From Acidovorax sp. T1 (GTDB lineage: Bacteria > Pseudomonadota > Gammaproteobacteria > Burkholderiales > Burkholderiaceae_C), in assembly GCF_002176815.1 (NCBI RefSeq), contig NZ_CP021648.1, positions 3,170,001 to 3,234,000 on the forward strand: 64,000 nt of DNA, read 5' to 3'. The position numbers and the translations under genes were made by a program. The notes beneath the pieces were generated by a model. The model was given only the letters and a program-made list of their open reading frames with translations. It ran no database searches and was not told the origin of the DNA. This document shows, piece by piece, positions 14,848 through 23,490 of this stretch; the stretch's first letter is position 1, and each line of letters starts with the position of its first letter.

Positions 14848-16464
14848 TCACTGCAGCGCTGGCGGGGCAGCGCGCTGGGCACTCACCCAACGCGCATGTT
14901 CCTCGGGGTAGGCCGCACGGTAGCGCCGCAGCTGAAAGGCCACCTCGTCGTCCATTCCCAACAACAGTGCGCTCTCTATAAGCTTTTCGATCACCCGGGG
15001 CTCGGGTGAAAAATGCAGCAGCTCCGTGGCCAGCGTGTGGATTTGCGGCGCGTTCTCGCGCGTGAGCGCCGTGATGGTCAACAGCGCAAAATCCACCTGG
15101 TTGGTGAACAGCAGGGTGTTGGACACCTTGGCCAGCGTGTCCGCCTGGTAGGCCAGCGGCCGGGCTGCCATGGGGCGGTAGAGCTGGCTGACACGGTAGT
15201 AATCCCACGCAATGCCAGCGCCCGCCACGCCCACCGCCACCACCACCACGGCAGCGCTGGCCAGAAAACGCGCAGAACGCACCCAGCCCGGCAGCGCCCG
15301 GCGCCACAGCAAGGCCAGCGCCAGCACCGTGACGAGCTGGAATGGGCCGTACCACAGAGGAAACTCAACCATGCTGTGCAGGCCGATGATGGCCAGCACA
15401 CCCCAGGCCAGCTGGCGCAGCGGATCGGTCTCGCACCACGGACGCGCGCGCACCACCCAGGCCAGCACGGCGCCGCATGCCACGGCAGCCACCGGCAGGC
15501 CCAGCTCCACCGCCAGATGCAAGGGCAGGTTGTGGGCGTTGTCCAGCAGCGCGCAAAAGCGCTCGCCGGGAAACAGCGTCATGTAGTGCGCATAGTCCAG
15601 CTCGCCCCAACCCCAGCCCGTCCAGGGCTTCTGCGCGATCAGGTACAGCACGTTGGACCACAGAGTCCGTCGGCTGCTGCAGGCCTGCAGGTCCCCCCCG
15701 ATGCGGGCAAAAACCCCCTCGGTGGCAAACCCCGTCCAGTCCAGCAACAGGCGCGAAAGCAGCCATCCCGCCAGGGCATAGAGCGCCAGCCCGATCACGG
15801 CCAGGCCCACCACCAGGCGCCCACTGGTGCCGCGCCACAGCACCAGCAGTGCCACGATCAGCAACCACTGCATCGCCCCGGTGCGCGATGCCGTGGCCGC
15901 GCTGGCCACCGCCAGCAACGCAAGCGCCCACGCCAACAGCATTCCCACCAGCCACGACGGCCATTCGCGCCCGCCGCCCTGCAGCGCTTGCTGCAGGGGC
16001 GTTACCGGCGCCGCAGTGTCCGCCGCCGCCAGGCGCACCTGCATCTGTGCCACCAACCACATGAGCGCCCACACGCCCAGGCTCATCAGCGACGCCTGCT
16101 GGTTGCGCTGGCGCAGGTTGCCGATGGCCTGCCCCGGCGTGGACGGCTGCACCCAGGGTGCCAGGCCGGGGTCGCCCAAAAAGTACTGCAGCAACCCGAC
16201 CACTGCGGCCAACAAGGCCGCCAACAGCAAGCCCACCGCCAGCGGCGATGCCAGGAACGCTCGCCCACCGGACCCCAGGGCGCCAGCCGGCGAGCGGCGC
16301 AGCCCCCAGCCACGGCAGACCACGATAAGGGCCAGCACCGCACCACAAGCCCAAGCCGCCACCAGGGGCCAGAAATTGGACAGGGGCGGCTGCGGGTACG
16401 AAAAGAGAAACGGCAAAGCCACTGCCAGCAGGGTCAGCGGCGCAGCAACGGCATCCAGACGCAT
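14848..16464 (-). CDS. O-oligosaccharyltransferase/O-antigen ligase family protein (PglL/Wzy type)
   Basis: This 538-aa inner-membrane protein has about twelve hydrophobic segments and a C-terminal soluble tail (about 430-538). The signature region (GWGWGELDYAHYMTLFPGER followed by LDNAHNLPLHLAVELG) carries the conserved His of Wzy_C/PglL enzymes, which move lipid-linked glycans onto pilin or other proteins. The C-terminal tail resembles the Wzy_C_2 extension of PglL, which favours a protein glycosylation ligase over a lipid A ligase. No pilin or glycan genes are nearby. The start MRLDAVAAPLTLLAVALPF was preferred to upstream in-frame codons because it begins directly at the first membrane segment. 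Confidence 0.85.
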   Translation of the reverse strand: MRLDAVAAPLTLLAVALPFLFSYPQPPLSNFWPLVAAWACGAVLALIVVCRGWGLRRSPAGALGSGGRAFLASPLAVGLLLAALLAAVVGLLQYFLGDPGLAPWVQPSTPGQAIGNLRQRNQQASLMSLGVWALMWLVAQMQVRLAAADTAAPVTPLQQALQGGGREWPSWLVGMLLAWALALLAVASAATASRTGAMQWLLIVALLVLWRGTSGRLVVGLAVIGLALYALAGWLLSRLLLDWTGFATEGVFARIGGDLQACSSRRTLWSNVLYLIAQKPWTGWGWGELDYAHYMTLFPGERFCALLDNAHNLPLHLAVELGLPVAAVACGAVLAWVVRARPWCETDPLRQLAWGVLAIIGLHSMVEFPLWYGPFQLVTVLALALLWRRALPGWVRSARFLASAAVVVVAVGVAGAGIAWDYYRVSQLYRPMAARPLAYQADTLAKVSNTLLFTNQVDFALLTITALTRENAPQIHTLATELLHFSPEPRVIEKLIESALLLGMDDEVAFQLRRYRAAYPEEHARWVSAQRAAPPALQ

Positions 16465-16609
16465 TTCAATCAAACCAGAGCACAGTAGCGGAAGCGTTGG
16501 ATCATAGGGGTGCGCGCGGCATCTGCCTTCGCTGCGGCATCGCCTTGCATCCCAACGGGTCGGCAAGCGCTGAAAATCTGCCCCCTGCACCCATGGGAGA
16601 ATGCCGCCC

Positions 16610-18691
16610 ATGCACGCATTGTTTGAAGAAGCCGGCAAATTCATGGCCGGCCGTATCCTGTCCGAAGCGGAAAGCTCGGCCCAAGTCGAGCTCGATTCGG
16701 GCAAGCGGGTCAAGGTCAAGGCCGCGAACCTCCTGTTGAAATTTGACAAGCCCGCGCCGTCGGAGCTGATGGCGCAGGCGCAGGCCATTGCCCAAAGCAT
16801 CGAGCTGCCCCTGGCCTGGGAATTCGCGCCCGAGGACGATTTCGGCTTTGCCGACCTCGCGCGCGACTATTTTTCAGACAACGCCACGCTGGCCCAGCAG
16901 GCCGGTGCGCTGTTCGCCCTGCACGAGGCGCCGCACTACTTTCGCCGTGCTGGCAAGGGCCGCTTCAAGAAGGCGCCGGCCGAAATCCTGCAACAGGCGC
17001 TGGCCGCCATCGAGAAAAAGAAACTGATCGTGCAGCAGATCAGCGACTGGGCCGAGGCGCTGGGACGCGGCGAATGCCCGCAGCCCATCCGCGAGCAGCT
17101 CTACAAAATTTTGTTCCGCCCGGACAAGAACGCGCCCGAATACAAGGCCGTGGTCGAGGCCAGCCGCGCCACGCACCTGGCGCCGCTCGATCTGCTGCAA
17201 AAAGCGGGCGCCATCGACTCCAGCTACCAGTTCCACTGGAAGCGCTTTTTGTTCGACAACTTCCCCAAGGGCACGGGCTTCCCGCAGCTCACTGCGCCGC
17301 AGCCGCCCGCAGACCTGCCGCTGGCACCGGTGCAGGCCTATTCCATCGACGACTCGCAAACCACCGAGATCGACGACGCGCTGTCGGTGCAGGGCCTGGG
17401 CACGGGCACCGTGGTGCTGGGCATCCACATTGCCGCGCCCGGCCTGGCCATCCAGCCCGGCAGCGCCATCGACCAGCTGGGCCGCAGCCGCCTGTCCACC
17501 GTCTATATGCCGGGCTACAAGATCACCATGCTGCCCGACGAGGTGGTGCAGATCTACACGCTGGACGAAGGCCGCGCCAACCCTGCGGTGTCGCTGTACG
17601 TCACGGTGAACGAAGCCACGCTGGAGATCACCGGCACCGAAACCCGGCTCGAGCGCGTGCCCGTGGTGGCCAACCTGCGCCACGACCAGCTCGACCACAT
17701 CGTCACCGAGGCCTGGCTAACCGACCCGGCGATGCAGATAGAAAACACCCCGCAGCGCTTGCTGGATGTGCGCGACCAGCTATCATTTTTGCACCGCCTG
17801 GCCAAGAGCCTGAAGGCCCAGCGCGAAGTGGTGCGCGGCAAGCCCGAGAACTTCAATCGGCCGGACTACAACTTCCGCCTGATTGGCAATGACAAGGCCG
17901 AGCCCAACGGCTCGGAAACCGTGCAGATCACCACCCGCCAGCGCGGCGCGCCCCTGGACCTGATCGTGGCCGAGGCCGCCATCGTGGCCAACAGCACCTG
18001 GGGCAGCTGGATGGCCGAGCTGGGCGTGCCCGGCATCTACCGCAGCCAGGCCAGCATGGCACCGGGCGTGAAGGTGCGCATGGGCACCAAGGCGCTGCCG
18101 CACGCCGGCATTGGCGTCAAAAGCTATTCGTGGGCCACCTCGCCGCTGCGCCGCTATGTCGATCTGGTAAACCAGTGGCAGATCATTGCCTGCGTGCGCA
18201 ACGGCAAAACAGCGGCGCTCGCGGCCCCCTTCAATCCCAAGGACGCCGAGCTGTTCTCCATCATCAGCAGCTTTGACGCGGCCTACAGCGCCTACAACGG
18301 CTACCAGGCCGGCATGGAGCGCTTCTGGACGCTGAAGTACGTGGAGCAAAACGGCATCACCGAGCTCAACGCCACCGTGTTCAAGGAAGGCCCGGGCGGC
18401 AGCTTTCTGGTGCGGGCGGACGAGCTTCCGCTGGTCTTCCCCGTGCTGGGCGCGCAAAACCTGCCGCGCGGCGCACGCCTCAAAGTCAAGCTCGGGGAGG
18501 TGGACGAGATCACGCTCGACATCCACGGCACGGTGGTCGAGCGCCTGGACGACCCGGCCGACGCCAGCGATGACGGCCCGGTGGAGGACGCCGAGGACGA
18601 CGAAGCCGTGGCCGGCCCCATCGCCATTGCCGTCGATGTGAATGAAGCCGAGGCCAGCGCCCCCCCAAGCGCCGATAATCCGACCTCGTGA
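16610..18691 (+). CDS. RNB-domain exoribonuclease (RNase II/R family)
   Basis: This is a 3'-5' hydrolytic exoribonuclease of 693 aa. The catalytic RNB core runs from about residue 240 to 560, beginning AYSIDDSQTTEIDDALSV with the Asp cluster that binds magnesium. It continues through STVYMPGYKITMLPDEVV and the 3'-end segment SYSWATSPLRRYVDLVNQWQ (conserved SPLRRY). The N-terminal part lacks clear cold-shock domains, and the C-terminus ends in an acidic tail (EDAEDDEAV), so this is the shorter beta-proteobacterial RNB type rather than classical RNase R. The ATG at 16610 was chosen because GGGAG lies about 11 nt upstream. Its TGA overlaps the GTG of the next gene. Confidence 0.92.
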   Translation: MHALFEEAGKFMAGRILSEAESSAQVELDSGKRVKVKAANLLLKFDKPAPSELMAQAQAIAQSIELPLAWEFAPEDDFGFADLARDYFSDNATLAQQAGALFALHEAPHYFRRAGKGRFKKAPAEILQQALAAIEKKKLIVQQISDWAEALGRGECPQPIREQLYKILFRPDKNAPEYKAVVEASRATHLAPLDLLQKAGAIDSSYQFHWKRFLFDNFPKGTGFPQLTAPQPPADLPLAPVQAYSIDDSQTTEIDDALSVQGLGTGTVVLGIHIAAPGLAIQPGSAIDQLGRSRLSTVYMPGYKITMLPDEVVQIYTLDEGRANPAVSLYVTVNEATLEITGTETRLERVPVVANLRHDQLDHIVTEAWLTDPAMQIENTPQRLLDVRDQLSFLHRLAKSLKAQREVVRGKPENFNRPDYNFRLIGNDKAEPNGSETVQITTRQRGAPLDLIVAEAAIVANSTWGSWMAELGVPGIYRSQASMAPGVKVRMGTKALPHAGIGVKSYSWATSPLRRYVDLVNQWQIIACVRNGKTAALAAPFNPKDAELFSIISSFDAAYSAYNGYQAGMERFWTLKYVEQNGITELNATVFKEGPGGSFLVRADELPLVFPVLGAQNLPRGARLKVKLGEVDEITLDIHGTVVERLDDPADASDDGPVEDAEDDEAVAGPIAIAVDVNEAEASAPPSADNPTS
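17738..17795. repeat. Possible degenerate palindrome copy inside the RNB gene
   Basis: Read on the minus strand: AAAAATGATAGCTGGTCGCG, then CATCCAGCAAGCGCTGCGG. The arms and spacing match the family (GATAGCTGCTAGCGC...AAGCGCTAGAGG). It stays in frame and encodes QRLLDVRDQLSFLH. Similarity by chance cannot be excluded. Confidence 0.35.
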
Positions 18692-19572
18692 AACCACGCA
18701 CCTTCCTCACCCGCTTCAGCACGCTGCAGCTCACGCTGGGTGTGTCGGTGGCGCTGCATGCAGCGCTGCTGTCGGTGCGCTTCATCGACCCCGAGGGCTT
18801 CCACCGCGTGTTCCAGGACACGCCGCTCGAAGTCATCCTGGTCAATGCCAAGTCCAACGAACGGCCCGACAAGGCCCAGGCCATCGCCCAGGCCAACATG
18901 GCCGGGGGTGGCGAGGCCGACAAGGGCCGGGCCACCAGCCCGCTGCCTTATTCGGCGCTCACGGCGGTGGGAGACGATTACGAGGAATCGCAGCGCCGGC
19001 TGGACGCGCTGCAAGAGCAACAAAACCAGTTGCTGGCCCAGCTGCGCAAGCAGATCGCCGCGCTGCCTGCGCCCGATCCACGCAAGCCCAGCCAAAGCGG
19101 CAGCCAGGCCGCCGAAGAGGAAAAGCGCCGCCAACTCGTCAAGCTGCTGGCCGAGATCGAAAAGCGCATCAACGAAGAAAACAAGCGCCCGAAAAAGCGC
19201 TACATCAGCCCCGCCACCCGCGAAGAAGCCTACGCGGTCTATTACTCGGCGCTGCGCAGCAAGGTCGAAGACAAGGGCACCGAAAACTTCCCCGAGCAAG
19301 GCGGCAAAAAGCTGTATGGCGAGCTGACGATGATCGTCACCGTGAACCACGATGGCCGCGTCCTGGCCACCGAGGTGGTGCAAGGGTCGGGCAACCCCGC
19401 GCTGGACCGGCAGGCCGAGGCCATTGCGCGGGCCGCCGGCCCGTTCGGCGCCTTCAATGCCGAGATGCGCCGCCAGGCCGACCAGATTGCCATGGTGGCG
19501 CGGTTCAAGTTCACGCGCGACCAGACCCTTCATACCAACCTTGAAGCCTCCCCCGAAAGCCGCGCCCCCTGA
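18688..19572 (+). CDS. TonB-like energy transducer/TonB C-terminal domain protein
   Basis: This 294-aa protein has one N-terminal membrane anchor (about residues 13-31), a coiled-coil, Gln/Glu/Lys-rich periplasmic region (about 100-175, ESQRRLDALQEQQNQLLAQL) and a C-terminal TonB domain (YGELTMIVTVNHDGRVLATE through VARFKF). The usual Pro-Lys-rich spacer is replaced by a coiled coil, as in TolA. No exbB/exbD or TonB-dependent receptor lies in the window. The GTG start overlaps the RNB stop (GTGA), so translation is coupled, and GATAAT lies 8 nt before the GTG. Its link to an exoribonuclease is positional and unexplained. Confidence 0.87.
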   Translation: MKPRTFLTRFSTLQLTLGVSVALHAALLSVRFIDPEGFHRVFQDTPLEVILVNAKSNERPDKAQAIAQANMAGGGEADKGRATSPLPYSALTAVGDDYEESQRRLDALQEQQNQLLAQLRKQIAALPAPDPRKPSQSGSQAAEEEKRRQLVKLLAEIEKRINEENKRPKKRYISPATREEAYAVYYSALRSKVEDKGTENFPEQGGKKLYGELTMIVTVNHDGRVLATEVVQGSGNPALDRQAEAIARAAGPFGAFNAEMRRQADQIAMVARFKFTRDQTLHTNLEASPESRAP

Positions 19573-19649
19573 GCAACGGTCTCCGGTGGCCTGCGGCGCG
19601 CCAGACGACCCAGCACCCGGCCCACACTCTTCACTTCACACCGCGTTCC

Positions 19650-20486
19650 ATGAGTTCTTCCGCTGACCTGTATTGCGTGATGGGCAACCCGGTGGCGCAC
19701 AGCCGCTCGCCCGTCATCCACGCCCGTTTTGCCGAGCTGACCGGCGAGCACCTGGTGTACGAGCGCTGCCTGCTGCCCATCGACGGCTTCGCCCAGGGCG
19801 TGCGCGAGTTCATCGCGCGCGGCGGGCGCGGCTGCAACGTCACCGTGCCCTTCAAGATCGAAGCCGCCGCCCTGGCCACCACGCGCAGCGAACGCGTGCA
19901 GCGCGCTGGCGCCGCCAACACCCTGGTGTTTGCCCCCGATGGCATCCACGCCGACAACACCGATGGCCTGGGGCTGGTGGCCGACATCACGCGCAATGCC
20001 GGCCTGCCGCTGGCCGGGCGCGACGTGCTGCTGGTGGGCGCCGGTGGCGCTGCTGCGGGCGTGCTGGGCCCCCTGCTGCAGGCGGGCGTGCGCCACATCA
20101 CCGTGGCCAACCGCACGCTGGCCCGGGCCCAGGCGCTGGTGCAGGCCCATGCCGACCTGGCATTGCTATATAAAGCAGAGCTACTGGCGCTTACACCACA
20201 AGCGCTAGAGGAAGACTTCGACCTCATCATCAATGCCACGGCCAGCAGCCTGAGCGGCGACAGCGTTCCCGTGCCCGCCCATGTGCTGCGCTCCGGCAGC
20301 CTGGCCTACGACATGATGTACGGCCCGGCGGCGCAGGGCTTCCTGAACTGGGCGCGCCAGCACGGCGCCGTGCCCCGCGATGGCCTGGGCATGCTGGTGG
20401 AGCAGGCGGCCGAGGCCTTTGCCCTGTGGCGCGGCGTGCGCCCGCCATCGGCGCAGGTCCTGGCCGAGCTGCAGGCCACGGTGTGA
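19650..20486 (+). CDS. aroE: Shikimate dehydrogenase (NADP+)
   Basis: AroE reduces 3-dehydroshikimate to shikimate with NADPH in the cytoplasm. The 278-aa protein has normal length and all key motifs: shikimate-binding GNPVAHSRSPVIHARF, catalytic Lys in NVTVPFKIEAA, Asp in NTDGLGLVAD, the nucleotide-binding GAGGAAAGVLGPLL, ANRTLARAQ, and the C-terminal DGLGMLVEQAAEAF. A repeat-like segment (20162-20212) inside the gene encodes LLYKAELLALTPQALE between the Rossmann strands without breaking the frame. It is followed 14 bp later by mtgA. Confidence 0.97.
   Translation: MSSSADLYCVMGNPVAHSRSPVIHARFAELTGEHLVYERCLLPIDGFAQGVREFIARGGRGCNVTVPFKIEAAALATTRSERVQRAGAANTLVFAPDGIHADNTDGLGLVADITRNAGLPLAGRDVLLVGAGGAAAGVLGPLLQAGVRHITVANRTLARAQALVQAHADLALLYKAELLALTPQALEEDFDLIINATASSLSGDSVPVPAHVLRSGSLAYDMMYGPAAQGFLNWARQHGAVPRDGLGMLVEQAAEAFALWRGVRPPSAQVLAELQATV
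20162..20212. repeat. Dispersed palindrome copy inserted in frame in aroE
   Basis: ATTGCTATATAAAGCAGAGC, then CTGGCGCTTACACCACAAGC, then GCTAGAGG. All parts of the family are present (TGCTAT arm, GAGCTACTGGCGCTTA, AAGCGCTAG). The local drop in GC inside aroE is conspicuous. It encodes about 17 residues in a surface region after the NADP-binding strand. Confidence 0.7.
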
Positions 20487-20499
20487 GCGGGTCACAACC

Positions 20500-21234
20500 A
20501 TGAAAGCCGTGCTGCGTTGGCTGGGCCTGGTGCTGGTGGCCGTGGTGGCCCTGCAACTTTTTTTTGTGGCGCGCATCGCGATGATGGCCGTGGTCGCCCC
20601 CGAATCCACCACCTTCCAGCGCTCTGAAATCTGGGCCCAACTGGCCGGCAAGGGGCAGGTGCACTGGCGCCAGCAGTGGATGCCTTACACCCAGATTTCC
20701 GACCACCTCAAGCGCGCCGTGATTGCCGCGGAAGACGACAGCTTCGTCAACCACGACGGCGTGGACTGGAACGCCATCGAAAAGGCCTGGGAACGCAACG
20801 CCCAGGCCGAGGCACAGATCGCCAAGGCCCAGGCCCGCGCGCCCAACCAACCCGTGCGCGCACCCAAGATTCGCGGCGGCTCCACCATCACCCAACAGCT
20901 GGCCAAGAACCTGCTGCTCTCGGGCGAACGCACCCTGCTGCGCAAGGGGCAGGAGTTCGTGCTGGCATTGCTGCTGGAGCAATTGCTCACCAAGCAACGC
21001 ATCCTGGAGATCTACCTCAACAGCGTGGAATGGGGCGACGGGGTCTTTGGCGCCGAGGCCGCAGCCCAGCATTACTTCAAAAAGCCGGCCGCACGCCTGT
21101 CGCCGCAAGAGGCCGCGCGACTGGCCGTCATGCTGCCCGCGCCCAAGCGTTTCGAGAAGACGCCGGGCTCGGCCTACCTGGCGGGGCGCACGCGCACCAT
21201 CGTGGCCCGCATGGGCAGCGCCGAGCTGCCCTGA
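20500..21234 (+). CDS. mtgA: Monofunctional biosynthetic peptidoglycan transglycosylase
   Basis: MtgA is a membrane-anchored family GT51 glycosyltransferase that polymerises lipid II in the periplasm. The 244-aa protein has one N-terminal membrane segment (about 5-27). Next come the catalytic motif AAEDDSFVNHDGVDWNAI (first Glu), the second conserved motif RGGSTITQQLAKNLLL, KGQEFVLALLLEQLLTKQRILEIYLNSVEWG, and PQEAARLAVMLPAP. There is no transpeptidase domain. The start was set at the ATG that begins the membrane anchor, 14 bp after aroE. The aroE-mtgA order is common in beta-proteobacteria. Confidence 0.96.
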   Translation: MKAVLRWLGLVLVAVVALQLFFVARIAMMAVVAPESTTFQRSEIWAQLAGKGQVHWRQQWMPYTQISDHLKRAVIAAEDDSFVNHDGVDWNAIEKAWERNAQAEAQIAKAQARAPNQPVRAPKIRGGSTITQQLAKNLLLSGERTLLRKGQEFVLALLLEQLLTKQRILEIYLNSVEWGDGVFGAEAAAQHYFKKPAARLSPQEAARLAVMLPAPKRFEKTPGSAYLAGRTRTIVARMGSAELP

Positions 21235-21330
21235 AAAGGTGTGAAGAATGGCGCCAGCGCCGGTGATTCACCACAGTGCACAGCGCCCCAACCGGAGCGC
21301 CCCGTGGGCCCGCTATGGCGCAACCGGTAA

Positions 21331-21807
21331 CTATTTTTTGCTTTTGCGCCGCTTGCCGAAAGCCTTGGCGAGCGGCTTGGGAGCACACCCCAGCGCGGCA
21401 CGGGCCAGGGCGTCGGCCTGCGCATTGCGGTGGCGGGGAATCCACTGCAGGCTTACCACCGCAAACGACTGCAGCAGGGTGCGCGCCTCATCAAACAGGT
21501 CGTTGAGCCGCACGATGGGCGGAGCCGCCGTGCCGCCCAGCTGCTCTACCAGAATGCTGCTGTCGCTGTACACACGCAGGGCGCTGGCCCCGCGCGCCTG
21601 CAGCTCACCCAGGGCCAGCAGCAGGGCCCGCAGCTCGGCCTCGTTGTTGCAGCCCGTGGTGTGGGTTGCCTGCGCGAGGGTGTGCCGGGTGCCGTCGGGC
21701 GCGCAAAGCACCACGCCCATTCCCATGCGGCCGGGGTTGGGCATGGCGCTGCCGTCGCAGTAGATGATCCAGAGGCTGCCCGGGGCGGGTTCGCACTCCG
21801 GATTCAT
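21331..21807 (-). CDS. Ribonuclease HI family protein
   Basis: This 158-aa RNase H fold protein has the catalytic acidic residues in place: IIYCDGSAMPNPG (Asp18), NNEAELRALLLAL (Glu57), YSDSSILVEQL (Asp82) and RHRNAQADALAR (Asp132). It is probably active on RNA-DNA hybrids. It belongs to the short RNase HI-like group, and rnhA itself is probably elsewhere. The C-terminal tail KPLAKAFGKRRKSKK is strongly basic and may bind nucleic acid. Longer in-frame sequence upstream overlaps the DUF3297 gene and was rejected. Confidence 0.88.
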   Translation of the reverse strand: MNPECEPAPGSLWIIYCDGSAMPNPGRMGMGVVLCAPDGTRHTLAQATHTTGCNNEAELRALLLALGELQARGASALRVYSDSSILVEQLGGTAAPPIVRLNDLFDEARTLLQSFAVVSLQWIPRHRNAQADALARAALGCAPKPLAKAFGKRRKSKK

Positions 21808-21860
21808 CGCGCAGGCTGCACCATCCACGTCGCTGGCGGGCGCCGTGGCGGGGACGGTCG

Positions 21861-22109
21861 TCAACGGTAGAACGCTTCGACCTTGCCCTTGAGCTTGATC
21901 AGCAGCGGCTTGCCCTTGCGATCGAGCGTCTTGCCCGCGGGCACCTTGACCCAGCCTTCGCTGATGCAGTATTCCTCGACATCGAAGCGGTCCTTGTCGT
22001 TCAGGCGGATGCCGATGTCGTGCTCGAACACGGCGGCAACATGGTGCGGGCTGCGCGGGTCGATGGACAGGTGGTCGGGCAGCGGGGGAACGGAATGGGC
22101 GTCGGTCAT
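21861..22109 (-). CDS. DUF3297 family protein
   Basis: This 82-aa soluble protein matches the conserved DUF3297 pattern: LPDHLSIDPRSPHH, then FEHDIGIRLNDKDRFDVEEY, CISEGWVKVPAGKTLDRKGK and a C-terminal KLKGKVEAFYR. The family is widespread in Proteobacteria and has no known function. It lies 53 bp upstream of the RNase H gene on the same strand and is probably co-transcribed with it. Confidence 0.9.
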   Translation of the reverse strand: MTDAHSVPPLPDHLSIDPRSPHHVAAVFEHDIGIRLNDKDRFDVEEYCISEGWVKVPAGKTLDRKGKPLLIKLKGKVEAFYR

Positions 22110-22332
22110 GAAAATCTTTGAAGGGATGAATGCAGGAAAGCAGCGATTTTCCCCGGATTTGGCCGGGCCCGGGCCGGTTGCCCGCCCTTTTCAGCGCACC
22201 GGCAGGCGCCACGCGGCTGCAGCAGCGGCCCCGTATCATCGCCCCCACGCTTGCCCGGCTGAATACATGCCTTTGCGCCGGGCCAGTTTTTCGCCAGCCC
22301 TGAGCACTGGCACCCTGATTTTTAGACAAAAC

Positions 22333-22383
22333 GGGCTGCAGCGCTTATCAAAAAAGCGCCAGCAGCTATTAATAAAATAGCGC
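22333..22383. repeat. Dispersed palindrome, copy upstream of ruvC
   Basis: GGGCTGCAGCGCTTATCAAA, then AAGCGCCAGCAGCTATTAAT, then AAAATAGCGC directly at the ruvC ATG. The terminal TAAAAT could act as the ruvC -10 box, 5 nt before the ATG, so the repeat may have supplied the promoter. Confidence 0.75.
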
Positions 22384-22932
22384 ATGAGAATTCTGGGAAT
22401 TGACCCCGGCCTGCAGACCACAGGCTTCGGCCTGATCGATGTGGACGGCCACCGGCTGAGCTACGTGGCCAGCGGCACCATCCGCACCACCGCGCTGGCC
22501 CTGGGCGACCTGCCGGGCCGGCTCAAAGTGCTGTTCGACGGCATCAGCGAGGTGGCGGCGCGCTACCAGCCCGACGTGGCCACCGTCGAGATCGTCTTCG
22601 TCAACGTCAACCCCCAGTCCACGCTGCTGCTGGGCCAGGCCCGCGGCGCCGCCATTACGGCCCTGGTGGCCAGCAACCTGCCCGTGGCCGAATACACCGC
22701 ACTGCAAATGAAAAAGGCCGTGGTCGGCCATGGCCGCGCCGCCAAGACCCAGGTGCAGGAGATGGTGCGCCGCCTGCTGCAGCTGCCCGGCCTCCCCGGC
22801 ACCGATGCGGCTGATGCGCTGGGCATGGCCATCACGCACGCGCACGCCGGCGCGGCCATGGCGCGGCTGGGCGAAGCGGCCACGCTGCAGCGGCGCCAGC
22901 ACGCGATGTACAAGGGCGGCCGCAGCTACTGA
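22384..22932 (+). CDS. ruvC: Crossover junction endodeoxyribonuclease RuvC
   Basis: RuvC resolves Holliday junctions together with RuvAB. The 182-aa protein has the expected length and acidic active site: Asp7 in [16 protein letters not shown], Glu69 in ATVEIVFVN, and the C-terminal pair in [16 protein letters not shown]. ruvA and ruvB are not in this window. The start codon is preceded by repeat-derived sequence rather than a Shine-Dalgarno. Confidence 0.97.
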   Translation: MRILGIDPGLQTTGFGLIDVDGHRLSYVASGTIRTTALALGDLPGRLKVLFDGISEVAARYQPDVATVEIVFVNVNPQSTLLLGQARGAAITALVASNLPVAEYTALQMKKAVVGHGRAAKTQVQEMVRRLLQLPGLPGTDAADALGMAITHAHAGAAMARLGEAATLQRRQHAMYKGGRSY

Positions 22933-23000
22933 CATGCCCGGTGCTGCGACGCAACGGGGCGCAATACCCTGCTGCGGGCAGGCGCCCTAAAATCGGCCGG

Positions 23001-23441
23001 ATGGCCCTCCCACCCGCTCCTGCGCCCGCACCGTCCTATGGCCATCTCACTTCGACCGAAGCGATCGCCGGCTTCATCTTCGTAAAAATTCCGGTCGGCC
23101 GCCGGCACGACGAGGCGGACCCTCTGCACCGCCGCGAGGACACCATCGACCAGATGCTGCGTGCGCAGGGCCTGGGGCTGGTGGTGGGCTGGGGCGACTC
23201 GCTGGGCGAGCGACGCCCCGATGGGCAGCGGCCTGCCGCCTATATCCGCATCGACATCAATGCCACCGACGTGCAGGCGACCCGCAGCGCCCTGCGCGCG
23301 CTGCTGCCCACCCTGGGCGCGCCCGCCGGCACCGAAATCCACTACACGCTGGCGGGGCACAGCCTGCAGGACATTGCCCGCGAAACCGGCTGGCAGCTGG
23401 AACAGGCCATTCAACCCCTTCAAAACCGGCCGCATCCCTGA
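23001..23441 (+). CDS. Conserved hypothetical protein, 146 aa
   Basis: I do not recognise the family. After a Pro/Ala-rich start (MALPPAPAPAPSYGH) it reads as a compact alpha/beta protein with GFIFVKIPVGRRHDEADPLH, GLGLVVGWGDSLGERRPDG, AAYIRIDINATDVQATRSAL and a C-terminal helix. It has no signal or membrane segment. TAAAAT lies 7 nt before the ATG, a leaderless-type arrangement like mpl. It follows ruvC by 68 bp on the same strand. Confidence 0.75.
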   Translation: MALPPAPAPAPSYGHLTSTEAIAGFIFVKIPVGRRHDEADPLHRREDTIDQMLRAQGLGLVVGWGDSLGERRPDGQRPAAYIRIDINATDVQATRSALRALLPTLGAPAGTEIHYTLAGHSLQDIARETGWQLEQAIQPLQNRPHP

Positions 23442-23445
23442 CGGG

Positions 23446-23484
23446 AAAAGCGCTGAACGCTATTGATTAAGTAGCATCTAGCGA
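23446..23484. repeat. Degenerate dispersed palindrome
   Basis: AGCGCTGAACGCTATTGATT, then AAGTAGCATCTAGCGAC. The order of half-sites is rearranged relative to the consensus. It lies in the convergent gap between the hypothetical gene and the CZB gene. Confidence 0.45.
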
Positions 23485-23490
23485 CACGAA

